NCBI GenBank assembly: GCA_014338405.1
Contig: JTDE01001386.1
Location: 53,246-117,245 of the forward strand
Source: Paragonimus skrjabini miyazakii
Taxonomy: Eukaryota; Platyhelminthes; Trematoda; Plagiorchiida; Troglotrematidae
DNA length: 64,000 nt
Reading direction: 5' to 3'
The position numbers were made by a program, and so were the translations under genes. Positions within the stretch are counted from its first letter, which is position 1. The number at the start of each line of letters is the position of its first letter. Positions 25,601 to 37,017 of this stretch are shown here, in pieces. Below the pieces are notes generated by a model that was given only the letters and a program-made list of their open reading frames with translations, was not told the DNA's origin and made no database searches.

Positions 25601-28600
25601 CGTCGTAAAGACATCCACCTGTTGATGAAAGCAACGTTTACACCACGTTTGTGAGTTCAGTTTGGTTCCATGGATCATAGACCTAGTCCATTCGGGTGGA
25701 AGGTGTACACAGATTTCCGACATTCGATCACCGTTGTCTCCATCAGTTAGCTCGTGTTAAATTGGACGTGTGTGTGTGTGAGCAATGCAACAGTCCAGCA
25801 GCCAAAGTTTGAGAAGTGTGCAAATTTGCTACCAACAACCCAGGTAGTAAATATTCAGTCTGGTTTGGTCATGTATTCTGTATGCCAACGGAGCGTCTGT
25901 TGAACGACGCACTATTCAACGTGGCTTCTGATGGTTGGAAGAAACCGCAGGGCAGCTAAGCGGTAAGGTGACCATGAGCTCTGAAAGCCCTGACCTTTCC
26001 GCTGGGCAGGGTTAATAGGTGCCGTCTACCTGGTTGGGGGGTTAACGACTATCCACACCACCGATTAGAAACACTCGCCCTCATGGTTTTTGTGTCACAG
26101 TCAGTGGGGAGCCTGGATCCACAAACCTGCTGACCCTTCTGTTTAGTGAAACTCGATTGTCTTTGTTCGTCTAGTTTCCTTCTGTTCGGACTCAAGAAAC
26201 AGTATCGTCTGTGTAGCGGCAATCAGCACCTACTGGTGAATCAACACGCTGCAGTGATGTTTTAGGTGTAGGTGATGCCTCAGCTCGTAACCGCCTTCGG
26301 GTAGGCTTTTGGTTACAAAACTGGTAGTCTATGAGCATATACTTTTGAAAAAAATAGTTGCAAGTCTATTATCATTTTAAAAATTTTGGCTACAGTACTG
26401 TAGTTATAATGTATACCGTATTCAACCGCAGCAGTCATTTAAAATTGTCATTTAAACCACGCTCAGAAGTTGGTTGTAACCAGATAGAGCTCGGTCCTGT
26501 AATTACATATTTTCTTTGGAAACGGCGAACTAACTGTATTGTCTTGCCCACATTTCAGTTGAGTGGGACATTTTTTCTGGTTTGCTCTAAGAACTTCAGC
26601 GCGTGGATCAACCACTCATATTAGCTCTCAATAGCAGTCTGTGAATTAGCACATTGAACGCCAATGCGTTGTGCTGTTGCACACGTGCTACAGATCTACG
26701 TTGGTTCCTGGGGCTAGATAGTGCATATTGATTAAAACGTGAGCGTAAGGCAAGTATCATCGTTCGAGATGTTTTGACAGTCTGTCAACGTTAGCTGAGT
26801 ATGATTGACATAACTGTTGATAGGCAGGAAGTTCAAGGGTTTGATTCAACTACTTACGATAGAATAACATAGAATGATGCAACGCAGTCGCGATCGCTTT
26901 AACTTTTAGGATAATTCGATATCGCAGTGTGTTCGGTTGCTGCTTCGAAGTTTGTAAATTGTCCATGAGGATTAGCTAGAGTTCATGTTATGGTTCATCT
27001 CTGTCAGTTTTTCCACATTAGTTCTAGTTATTGAAGTCATGCTGACTGATGCCCTCTCATCCGTTTATCAAACTGCCTCGTCGTCTGTTCATTACATCCT
27101 AAAGCATAGTAGAGGAAAAAATGATAAACAGCTACATGTTCAGTGCGAGTAGGCATCCTGTTTTTCAAGTTAGGTGATAATGCTTGTGTAATCTTAAACT
27201 CGTATTTCATCGTTGCGATCGGGAAAGTTTCTAGCGGTGTGCTATAGGGTACATGATTGAAAAAGTTTGCTGCATTTTTTAACTGCTGCTTTACGGGCCC
27301 ACACTCTAGATTATGCCCCATAAATTTTATGCAATCTTTACATGGACACGTCTTTGAATATGCCCTACAACCAACCTGAGACTTCATCATCAACCAAGAA
27401 TTTAAATTCACTCAAACTTCCTCACCATCTGTTTCGTGTGAACGACGCCGTTCATAAACACCGTTGGCGGCTTGTTACTGCGCCCTGATCATACATAACT
27501 TGGTGATTTTTGTATGTGGTCAGTGAGAGTAAGTGAAATGTCTGCGCTCCACATCTTTTTTTTATATTTTCCAACATCAATCAGGTGCCTTAAAGTTGTT
27601 TTAGACGAAACCCAATTGAGAAAAATCGGGGCTTCCATTGGATTCAAACCTGCGACAGAAACAGTATGATCTATTAGCTGAACTACGCAGCCACTTTGGG
27701 AACTAAGAAATTTCATAGTTGAACTCATTCACCCGTTTACCTGCGTCCTATTCATCATCACCATAGGCAGTAATTTATCAGTGGTTCATATTGAAGCGCA
27801 ACTGCCACACAACCATGAAAAAGAAAAAGAAAACCTTGCATAGGAAGGAAGAATGAAGGAAAAGGGGACGGGAAGGGACATAACATTTACGTCTATATTC
27901 AGACATTCAACGTCAAGGTGCCTATACCTTGCAAAAGAACAACCGAGGTGTAAATGAAAGCGAGGCATCATCAGCAAAACAGCTTCCTTATGATTTTCAC
28001 TGCCCCGTGTCATTAAGTGCACTCAGTTCATAGACAACTCGGCCAAACAACCACAACATTCACGTAACTGAGCTCGATTAGTCGTCATTTCACCTACCGT
28101 TTCCAGCCGCCAAATGTGGCAGTTGTGAGGGCCCCATCTCGGGAGACAAACTCGATCTACAGTGACCAACCCCTTCGTGAACGACTTCATTTCTCTATGC
28201 CGGGTTTTCGTCTGTCCATCCATTAGTGGATGTGACGCCTACGGTATCCACTTGCCCGCATGTGCTAACGGTAGTCACTCGCGCCCAAACTTAGAACCAG
28301 AAGCCTAATGTTGTTAATCACGTGTACACAGGTGCAGCAACCAACGTATTTGATAATAGTGGCCGAAACCTTGGGAAAATTACTGTGAAACCTCAAGTTA
28401 CCACTTACTTTGGAATCCTAGTATAGCTATCCGGCTGGTCAGTATGACTGTTTTCTATGATTATTTGGTTTCATACTTCGTAACTTCAAATGGTTAGTTC
28501 GTCTGGACAGTCAGCACAATTTTTTTTAATTTGACACTTATACAACTTGATATCGCGAATAAGTAGTTGGTTGTGTGATAATAATCCTTTCTAAATGGAA

Positions 28601-31600
28601 CTTAGCAATCGGGGCACTTCTTGTGTTTTTTACGGTCACGATTCACCACCCTGTCGTTTCTCTGATAGTGCAACAGGTGGATTTGTTTGCCGTTTTAATA
28701 GACATTGATGTTTGTTTCCAAACAAACAAATTGTTTTGTGCAAACGAAGTGAACCTAAAAGAACGTTCTGCCTTTCTACATAGCTTCGTCACGGTACTGC
28801 TAAAATATGGCGCCAAAGTCAATACGACCAACAAATTAGGGAAAACGGCATTGATGATTGCGGCAAACAAAGGTTTCACGGAGATCGCTGAAACTCTGTT
28901 ACAACACGGTGCTGATCCAAACGTTCAGGTAAGAAGTGTGAAATTTAAGCCTTGTTGATCGAGATGTGACTGGTAGGCAGTTGTATTTGGTTTCAGAAAG
29001 AATTATTCCAAAACCAATGCTTTTCATTTAAAAGGTTAATGGTGGTTTGCTGTATAGCTGTCTATAGGGCCTGTGCGTTAGAAAGTTCCCAAACTGATAA
29101 AGTGAATTAGATCAATCACGAACTCGGTAAAAGTCTACAAAGTGCGTAGCCGATAAAAACACTGTCTTATTCCATTTTCAGGACGTCAACGGAATGCATG
29201 CGATCTTCTACGCCGTGGATGGAGAGAACGGTAACATGATAAGGTTGTTACATAAATACGGTGCAAAAGTGAATTTAACGGATCGAGACAACCAATGGAC
29301 ACCTCTGATACGTTTAGGTAAGTCGTGAATCAAAAAAACTGCGGATGTCATGGCTCATGGAAAGTGATGAGCGACTATTCGTGTGCCTGATCCACAGTCC
29401 AATGGTTTGGTCGAAGCAGTTTATTTTGATGAAAGTTATAGTAAACGATATCGAGCTAATTTTCACAAGAAATTTTTCATATTTCCTATTCTAACACTTA
29501 AAGGAGACGAATGACAGTGAGACGGTTTTAATTCGATCCTAATTATACGTCAACAATAAATAACTCTTATTACTCAAACAATTGTAGTTGATTAATTGTA
29601 TCAGCGGAAAAACAAAATTAAGAAACAGACGAGCAGACTAGGAAACAAGTGCTCGATTGAATCCAGTATACATTTGGAAAACCTAGTACGTGTTCATGAT
29701 GTTCACTAAATACTATAGTCCGCTGTTGTGGTGTAGCATAACATTTAATCACTGAAACTCATGTATCTGGAANNNNNNNNNNNNNNNNNNNNNNNNNNNN
29801 NNNNNNNNNNNNNNNNNNNNNNNNNNNNNNNNNNNNNNNNNNNNNNNNNNNNNNNNNNNNNNNNNNNNNNNNTGACACCATCCTGATCTCGCCGGTAACT
29901 TGTTTGTTTGTTCGCCATCTGCAATCACGTCAATAGGGATTGGTTGAATTTAGGCTAGGTTATTAACAAATCACCGGCCCCTCCTATTTTTTATTTGTGA
30001 AACTGAGACATTCTTTGCTGTTCTGTGGTAGTTAGGCATCTTTGCCAGCCATCACCAAGTGTGAAATAATCTTAGAATTTGAAATTAACTAATTGTGTTA
30101 ACTGCAGGTTTACGATCAGAACCGAAAAAACATGTGACTTCTCAAGCTGTCTGAAATGCAATAGAAACGGAGATATTCTAAACGTAGACTTCAGTCTATT
30201 TGGTCGAAACTGCCAAGCCCCTTTCACCCCACTGTGAGAGCTGCGATCCTATATGAAAGTTGACGATATTGTGGCAATCTGAAGCCTGGACTGCATGTCA
30301 TTTATTAACCGATAATGTGATAATACCACATTTTAGTTGAGAGCACGAAATCAAAGACGCTGAGGTTGTTCAGTTCACTTCGAATATTCTGTGTGGTTAC
30401 ATTGCGCGCACAGTGACGGGCAAATATACAAGAAGTCAAGTGGTTTGAAAGTGGAATATTACCGATGGGAATAGCAAAATGGGACATGAATAAGGCCATT
30501 AACATCCTACTGAATCCTTAACAGGCTGATACTTTAAGCTTCAAATATGTCAAATAAATAACTACCATTGCAGATATTATCCAGCAGACAACTGCAAAAG
30601 CTAAAATATATCAAGCATACGGAAGAACTTCTACCGTACGTTGTGTGCACTGGCAAGAGGGACAAAGAAGAAGAGAGTCATGTATATAAACAGAGTACCT
30701 TAAACGCTCAGTAGGTTTAATGGTATCTGTGATATCAGTTTGATAATAAGTTCACATCGCAATCTATAGAAACCATCTTGTTATCTACATTAATGTTAAC
30801 ACATTAAGATGTATCGCTCGATAGCATCATAAAAGTAGATATGTCTCAATAGGGAACAGGAGCTGTAGTCGCACAGTTATTCCTGGACGGAATATAGAAA
30901 TCTATTGCTCATGCTCCTAGTTTGCTAACTGCCAAAAAACGACACTAATGAATTTGAAAAGGAAGCAATGGCTTTGTTTTCTGCTGTACGTAAGTTCCGT
31001 AAGAATATACACGGCAGAAATTTGGTACTAGCAAGAAAGATATTCTAATACATACTACCGCCTACCTACAGCAATGGGTCACCAGTTTTCTAGGCTATGA
31101 CTCTAGTTGTATTCAATTGAATTTGAACACAGAGACATGTTGTTCTGTTCGATTACTACATCTACCAACATTTACCAATCTTTGAAAACTAGTCCAGTGC
31201 TTGTTTACAAACGGGTAGTCAATGAACATTCATGACCAGTCAATGCAATAGTCTGTCGTATGAAGTAATTCACTGTTACTCTTTGATGAATGCCTCCTGT
31301 TCGGGTAACGACTAATAACTCCAACCTCAGTTAAATGAGGGAGTTTCGAGACAGTTTCATCAGGCTCGCCAAGGGTTGACTAAGATGAAGTCCATGATGC
31401 ACAGTTATGTTTATTGGTCTTTTATAGATCGATATATTTATAGAACCACCAAAAAGTGCAGTAAGTATGTAACGGTTTCGAAATCACCTTCACAAATCAA
31501 GTCACAATTTCGGCTATTTAAGAAAATAAAGTCGGATCAAAACTTATTCTGTTAAACCAATCGCTGATGCTCAATATGTTGTTTTTGTTGATTCTACAAC

Positions 31601-34600
31601 TGAGTGATCAGTTGCTAGCATTATAGAAGGTCTACACAGTCCATCCTTGGTAGTCTGAGAAGTATATTCTGTAGATTGGTTATTCCGGAGGTCTTTAGTT
31701 CACTTAACCGTACTCGGTGCGTATCCAGCGAATTCTGTTCATCTTGCTCAACAAATGACTGTATCGTCAAGCTAGGAGACTTGTGCATACCGTGAGAGGG
31801 CACATTTCCACATACCCGGGAGATCAACCATATTAGCTTGGCGAGAAGTTCTAACAGGTAGGTCACCGAATGAATCCGACGGGACAGTTACTGTACCTCC
31901 TCTCGTTGTGACCTGACATTCTGAGCATTAGTCACAGGCAGGTTTGTTGGAGTGTTTGTGTGCAATGATTTGGTCGAGTGGTGTCGGTGACGCAATGAAC
32001 AACACGGTCCCCTCAGGAGGGTATAACCGGAGTTCAAATCTCGGCTTTGGCGCGGACATACACTCCAGACCAGCTGTAACAAGAACAAAACTTCAGTCAG
32101 TTGCTTTCTGATGGAATGGGTTGACTGAAGCATCTATGGGGATAAGAAAGCTGCCATCGCTTGGGAGCACGGCTCAAATAACATCAAACAAAATCCCATA
32201 CTGCCCATCAGTGGACAAAACTCGTAAATGCCGCTGAGTGGTGGGAGACTGAACGGTCTGCATACACTTTGGGTTCAACAGATAGCGGTGTCATTTGGCT
32301 GACGAGTCCAGAATCCGTTCTGTTATAGGTAGCCATGACAATACTTTTAGCCAGGTAGGAATAAGTATGGTTGGGCTCTCAGTCTTGTGTGTACAGAGTT
32401 TATGACCGACTTGTTCTCATACTGACCATTTAACCCTTCTCTGTCGTAGTTCGACGCAAAGCTAACGGGGCAATTTTCCATAAAGGCGTTTGATAAATAG
32501 AAGCTATCCCTTCCTCATTTACGCCCAAAGAATGAGGTGTAAACGAAGCGCCGTTTGAGCGACATTCTGCGACAATCATAGGTTTCTTGGTGTACTCATT
32601 TGATATAAACTTCCTCCTCATTGGTTGTTAGTATCAAATGTAGAACCTAAATTTAAGCATTACCTTGGACTTCTATGGAAGGTGAAGTGTTCAAATGGGG
32701 ACCATTCAGTTTTACATCCTGTTGGTTTACATGTTGCTATGAGACACTTGCATAAAATTCGTCGTCGACGACGCAGCGTTTGAAAAGTATAGTTTTACTC
32801 CAGTGAATATCAAACCTCATTGGACTTCTGCTCACGGGTAGAACAAACGTTGTTTGGGTCATTCTATTTACACAGCCTTCTTTCATTCCTGATCCTTCTT
32901 GTCAGCACATACCGTGCAATAATTTTTTCGCTTTGCAGCCCACGCATATTCTAGCCTGTACCTCTGTCGGTCCGTTGTTTTCTGTTTACTGCACTTAGTT
33001 GAACTCTAAGGCTGAAGTTTCACAACTTATTTAAACGGTGAATGGTTAAATTATGTCCCATGCGTAACAGATGGATCATTTCTGTATTCTACCACTTGAA
33101 TTCATTCATGTTTGTCTATCGCACTCCGCGTAACATACGAAATGCTCCGAAATGCCCCTGCAGGGGCAGTACTGCCCAACTCGGCGTACAGTTGTTCTAC
33201 TTTCCCCTTGTTGAGTCAGTTACATGGGAAGTGAAAGTTTTGCTCCAATTAATAAGAGGACCAGGAATGGACAAGTAGTTTCCAGGAACTGGGGTGACAA
33301 GTAGTTAGCTTAGTTTACACGTTCGATGTTTTGGGCAACACATGTGTGATAGCCTTTGCGACAAGTAGGTGCAATCATTCTGTTGCCACATTCACGACTG
33401 ACGAACCTCTCGTTCATAACTCCACTTGATCACTTACAGCCGATGAGAGATCCGTTGCAAAGTGACTACCTGACGAGAATTGGAATTGCCGCTCGATATG
33501 GTCACAGCCATAACAGGCAAATCACTGGACCTAACTCTGTTTGGCCTCTGTTGCGGTATACTGTTTGCCACAACAGGTACTCCGTATCAAACTCAAAAGC
33601 TCATTGGCGATAGGATCAAGGTAGTTAATTGATGACTTAGCAAAGGGAAATGGAAGCATCAGTAAGTAGGTTAGGAACGGTGGACAGTGTTCGTATCCTG
33701 GTCAGGAGTTCCCGTGTCCTACCTGATTTCTGACTGGAAACATTATTCTGTGACAGCTAACCGAATTCAATGTTGTAACTTTTGTCAAGACTTGACCGAA
33801 CTTTCAGTAAATTAAGAGAGTAGATAAAGCTGCATGGAAACTGTTTTGCAAATGCCGCCTTAATCCCAATCAATACTCTCAGTTTTAAGTTGCAGACACT
33901 TATTTTTTGTTTACTTTTAAAAATATGGACCTCACGAACTAAATTTAACTTTTTTCTTTTCTTTCGTCTTTAAACAAATGTTTATGCTGCTTTTGATGAT
34001 TAAGCATCAGTGTGAACCATTGACTTGATTCCACTAGTGATGATGGTGCCAACCAATGTGCCACTTTCGTCATTCTATGCAGTGCTGATAGAACAGGTGG
34101 CCTGGTAAGCAAGGACTTTGATTGGTAAAACAGCCACCATGAAGTCAAGTCACGGAATTATTAGTGCTGACTCACAAATCAAACAAAAAGCAGTGCGGTA
34201 ATAAAAAAAAGTACGGCTGAAAATAAACATTGTTAAACAGGCACAACAAATTACCCTGATTACCATAATATTAATAATAATAGTTTTCGCAGTAGATGAG
34301 TGATACTTTACAAAATTGAAGCAGAACCATGTTACGGTTTGAAAAAATGGAGCAGGATGAAATACGTCGAATTACGATTTATTGATACTTCACTAGGTCT
34401 TTGTCACAAGCAACGTATATCTTTTTCTTCTATCATGACTCCCAGATCCAGATAGCATCATATTTTTTTTAGAACAAACGTCATTCACCCTGCTTACTCA
34501 GAAGAGTTCTTGTCAACATTCGCTCGTTCTAGTTATTCAACGTCTCATTCCTCCAATAGCTAGTCTACGTCAGAATATTGCACAGAAATATCAAGTGAAG

Positions 34601-36216
34601 TGCTCGTTTCATTCATTGTTAATTTTTGAAATTTCCTGATCCAGCTTGTCTAGCAAACAATGGTAATCCAAGAGTGGGTGCGGCTTTGATCGACTGTGGA
34701 GCTGACGTCAATCACCAGGACAAATATGGTCAAACAGCGCTGATTCATTGTGCATTTCATCGTAATCATACCGATCTGGCTAAATTGCTTATTTCGTGTG
34801 GAGCCGACCCTGACGTCCGAAACAAGGTAACTTCGCCTGCTGTCACGACGACGTCCAGTTACAGATTACATTCATAAAAAGTCACTCACTGTAACACATA
34901 AGTGGTGAACATTGAACATTATTGTTTTCTTCCCTTTCGTGTCCATCAAATTCGTGTTTCTCTAACGGATTTGGGAGCTGAAATCCAGTAGTGTTGTATA
35001 GGAGAACATTTTATAATCTGTGCTATATACCTAACTCACGTGAATAATACGGTTATCTGATGCTAAGCTGACCGGCACAGAAGTGTCGTACTGCGCACCG
35101 CGTGAATACGTTTATTTGCCAACTAACCACATCGTATAAAGCGGGTAACTAAGTTTCATTATTTATATCCAAAAATATTGACAAATGTTTGGAACGACGG
35201 CGAGCTTACAACCACGCCTTCTGAACGGAACTTGTTCTTGAACACTAGTAACAGAAGGATGCATATTAAGTGTGTCTATTTTCCATCACAAGGCTTATTT
35301 TGTCATTAGGCTTCGCACAATGAGTATCCAAGACCAGTGTAACTGAATATTCATTATGACTTTCAACTTCAGGGAATTGAAATGAAGTTACCTGTTCCCA
35401 ATAGGCGTCTGTAACATTGATAAGCTTATCGTGACTAAGCAACGCAAGAATAACCAAATGGGTTGCTCATAGTTTCAAAGAATTCTTTCAAACAGCCCAC
35501 ACAATTCCGTGGTCTAGTACATTTGCAGAAGTACTTAAGTCGTTTCACGTGCCATGTTACAAACTCATTAGCATGAATCATGTGATCAGGTTAACATTAG
35601 TGCACGGGAGCTGTTAACTGACTGGATTTCGGTGACATTGCTTACCGCATTTCATTAAAGAACCAGAAAATTGTCATGCTATCTGATGTGCGGTCAATAT
35701 TTCTCCGTATTGCTCACAGCACAGTGCCTGGTATACCATGTATCTGGAAATACATTTTTCTGTTCAGTAGTGCAAACAAAACAGACCAAGCGTTTACGAA
35801 CCTTCCTTTTTTTACAGAAAAACCACACTGCACTAGACATTGCCAAATCACTTGAAAACCTAGTAAGTCATCAGTCTGGCGAAATGTTTTTGTTCCTAAT
35901 GCCCATAGAAATACACTTACTAAATAAGTCCTTTAAAATTCACCGACGTTTGTTATCGACTTTACTATGCAGATCAGTTATGGTGTTCGCAAGTTGAACT
36001 ATATTGTTAAATTCACTTAATCCGTATAACGTGTAGTGCAGACTAAGAAGTAAAGAATATTAAATACAAAATTAGTATGACACTTTTGAATATTTCGTAT
36101 ATTCACATCAGTGAATCGTATCAACGCATACTGTTCGCTTTCGTTCATCATTTTTACACTTGCAGAACTTCTGCGCTCTGATAGAGAAATTCAAACGAGC
36201 GGGCGCGCGCAAGTAA
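19655..36216 (+). CDS. FANK1: FANK1 orthologue: fibronectin type III and ankyrin repeat protein, 8 exons, 337 aa
   Basis: Exons read from splice signals and frame: 19655-19827, 19880-20086, 21758-21832, 28784-28928, 29182-29317, 34645-34826, 35818-35862 and 36166-36216 (stop TAA). All introns are GT-AG and the phases join without a break to 337 residues; vertebrate FANK1 is about 345. Residues 1-102 form the FN3 domain (LKVEWFD with W25, and GLEYAVRLRLN with Y75). Residues 106-306 hold about six ankyrin repeats with the TPLM/TALM-type helix starts and GAxVN/GADPN loops. A capping partial repeat (KNHTALDIAKSLENL) and a basic tail ending AGARK follow. In mammals FANK1 is a testis-enriched nuclear protein of meiotic to haploid germ cells that binds JAB1 and influences AP-1; the role here is inferred by orthology. 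The ATG has G at +4. Candidate poly(A) signals lie at 36623 and 36658. No inactivating change is visible, but intron 5 contains an assembly gap. Confidence 0.9.
19828..19879 (+). other. 52-nt micro-intron of FANK1
   Basis: The donor gtgagt (19828-19833) and an acceptor ending in catttag split codon 58 (CT|T). The other introns of the gene measure 253 to about 6950 nt. A very short first intron is a known feature of schistosome genes, which supports a trematode-like gene structure. Confidence 0.85.
20443..20548 (+). repeat. dispersed repeat in FANK1 intron 2 (partner in intron 3)
   Basis: The ordered blocks caccaaggtgcctac-ctt-aaaa-aaacag-ccg, gaatgaaag-aaggc, then ccagcttccttac--ttttc and gcccc match 27905-28016 in the same orientation over about 110 nt. 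No tRNA-like boxes or protein motifs were found. This is an unnamed interspersed element. Confidence 0.65.
23820..24017 (-). pseudogene. MFS/SLC22-like transporter fragment inside FANK1 intron 3
   Basis: This 65-codon minus-strand frame is strongly hydrophobic and carries the order seen near transmembrane helix 11 of SLC22/SV2-type major facilitator proteins: small-residue helix (LCAASTVFIVFYPLTGEV), then LLPTGLWFGICFNN in place of the E-x-PT-x-x-R-x-x-G motif, then another helix (FLVSLVITAVGIF). The motif arginine is missing (W). A pyrimidine-rich acceptor (ttctctgtgtaag) precedes it, and a stop follows VLPK. No neighbouring transporter exon was found, so a stray exon or pseudogene fragment is likely. 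Chance hydrophobicity is possible. Confidence 0.33.
25535..26110 (+). mobile_element. 3' end of a decayed RTE-like retrotransposon
   Basis: Frames in series give the C-terminal landmarks of RTE-type polyproteins: KIMKARCAFRNHRHL-x-RRKD near 25555-25620, TFDHRCLHQLARVKL at about 25721-25765, then VWFGHVFCMPTERLLNDALF from 25862 and further GWKKP, and finally LGRVNRCRLPGWGVND at about 26000-26050. Two stop codons and frameshifts are visible. It sits in sense orientation in FANK1 intron 3. The catalytic RT core is absent, so this is a 5'-truncated copy, typical of LINE insertion. Confidence 0.7.
27037..27411 (-). mobile_element. possible Penelope-like GIY-YIG endonuclease fragment
   Basis: The 124-codon minus-strand frame carries CPCKDCIKFMGHN followed about 35 residues later by a TMKYEFKITQAL segment and then KNRMPTRTE. 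The order C-x-x-C...YIG-x-T...R-x-x-x-H, GH-x-(I/F)-(D/E)-F, R-x-x-x-E is that of GIY-YIG domains in Penelope-like elements. Here YIG reads FMG, and the arginine and glutamate are only approximately placed. No RT part was identified upstream. This is a tentative reading within FANK1 intron 3. Confidence 0.3.
27600..27695 (-). repeat. tRNA-derived SINE (TAGCTCAG type), copy 1
   Basis: Read on the minus strand: an A box (TAGTTCAGCTAATAGATC, 27668-27685), a B box (GGTTTGAATCC, 27640-27650), and a tail ending tctcaattgggtttcgtct that matches the tails at 46490 and 61060. It lies in FANK1 intron 3, antisense to the gene. Confidence 0.75.
27905..28016 (+). repeat. dispersed repeat in FANK1 intron 3 (partner at 20.4 kb)
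   Basis: Second copy of the block described at 20443-20548, in the same orientation. Both copies lie in introns of the same gene. Confidence 0.65.
29773..29872. other. 100-N assembly gap
   Basis: Exactly 100 N, the conventional placeholder for a scaffold gap of unknown size. It falls in FANK1 intron 5, so no exon of the present model is lost, though the true intron length is unknown. Confidence 0.98.
30745..31830 (+). mobile_element. Ty3/Gypsy pol relic (RNase H and integrase) in FANK1 intron 5
   Basis: RNase H landmarks come first: KVDMSQ-x-GTGAVVAQLFLDG at 30834-30890 (catalytic Asp kept at 30838-30840), an IAHAPSLLTAKK segment, then EKEAMALFSAVRKFRKNIHG at 30956-31015, and QQWVTSFLGYDS near 31075. 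Integrase follows: a zinc-binding-like segment from 31352 (FHQARQGLTKMKS, SYVYW, KKCSKY), in which the second His reads Arg and the last Cys reads Tyr, then a core fragment (FVDSTTE, LRSIFCRLVIPEV, SSEF) up to about 31760. Stops and frameshifts are scattered through it. The LTRs, gag, protease and RT core were not recognised. It is in sense orientation with FANK1. Confidence 0.75.
31964..32060 (+). repeat. tRNA Ser/Leu-like Pol III module (SINE-like)
   Basis: The A box TGGTCGAGTGG (31971-31981) and a B-box-like gagttcaaatctc (32030-32042) are spaced as in a tRNA with a long variable arm, as in tRNA-Ser or tRNA-Leu. No complete cloverleaf could be drawn, and the flank continues as non-tRNA sequence. 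It is more likely a SINE head than a tRNA gene. Confidence 0.5.
32061..34644. other. remainder of FANK1 intron 5
   Basis: No protein motif, tRNA box or clear repeat was recognised. Frames of 60-85 codons (for example 33356-33613 and 33945-34148 minus) are unassigned. A good acceptor for exon 6 ends at 34644 (tttcctgatccag). Confidence 0.45.
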
Positions 36217-37017
36217 AAACCAAACGAACCACAAAAGCTTTATTTCTTCTAATTACGTATTTTCGTCCAAATCGGTATATTAAGTCAGCTTCAGTTACAA
36301 TGTTTGCAAGTGTTATCATTACGCTCACATTTTGGTTGAGATAATTTTTCATGTATTCATTTTGATTTGCTACAGTGTAAAAAAATACATTCGTCTTCTC
36401 GGTTTTTATTCTCGTGTTTTTCACGTCCTGTAAGTGCTCAGTATTGTCAAAATGGCAATGGATGCCTAGAAATTTGGAAGTGAAACAAAAATCAGATTAT
36501 ATGATCATAAATGAACTCCGCGCCAAGTCAATTCCAAGTGACTAGAAACCCATTAGCTCATTAAGCGAACCTGAAATTCAACATAATTATTTTATAATGA
36601 GGGACATTAGATTTGAATATCAAATAAATATTTAGTTCCAGCGTAAACTGACGCCGTAATAAATAATTTTTACACTATTTTGTATCAGATTGTCCTGTTA
36701 CTCTCCGAATCACTGTTGAATGTACTGCTTTGTGTATCACACCAGTATACGATGCTCAATTTCATAAGGCTACTTCAGACCAATGGACTTGACTTCAAAA
36801 CTTGAACGCTAACGACAGGTAAAATATTGCACCATTCCAGAGTTAACAAATTACACAAGCAACTGAGGATAAAAGTGGAATGGAGTGGTAATTGGTAGTT
36901 GGAAAAGGCTGTTTTAAATATTCCTAAAAGAGTCCTAGAATCAATGTGTCAGATGTCGAAGTAATGAGCAGCCTTAGCTGTTGTCATTTTATGCATGCGA
37001 GCGGTTTCAAAATCTCT
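36217..37017. other. convergent 3' regions of FANK1 and the tetraspanin gene
   Basis: Two plus-strand AATAAA signals (36623-36628 and 36658-36663) could end FANK1. On the minus strand, a TTTATT (36239-36244, AATAAA in reverse) could serve the tetraspanin, which would make the two transcripts overlap tail to tail. No other feature was recognised. Confidence 0.4.

Noticed and set aside
28575..28783. Long 5' extension of the ankyrin frame as a start exon (ATG at 28575)
   Set aside because: The ankyrin similarity begins only after the acceptor at 28783, and joining to exon 3 in phase gives a continuous repeat; the upstream part reads as intron.
31964..32060. Functional tRNA-Ser/Leu gene
   Set aside because: A and B boxes are present but no full cloverleaf or acceptor stem can be drawn.
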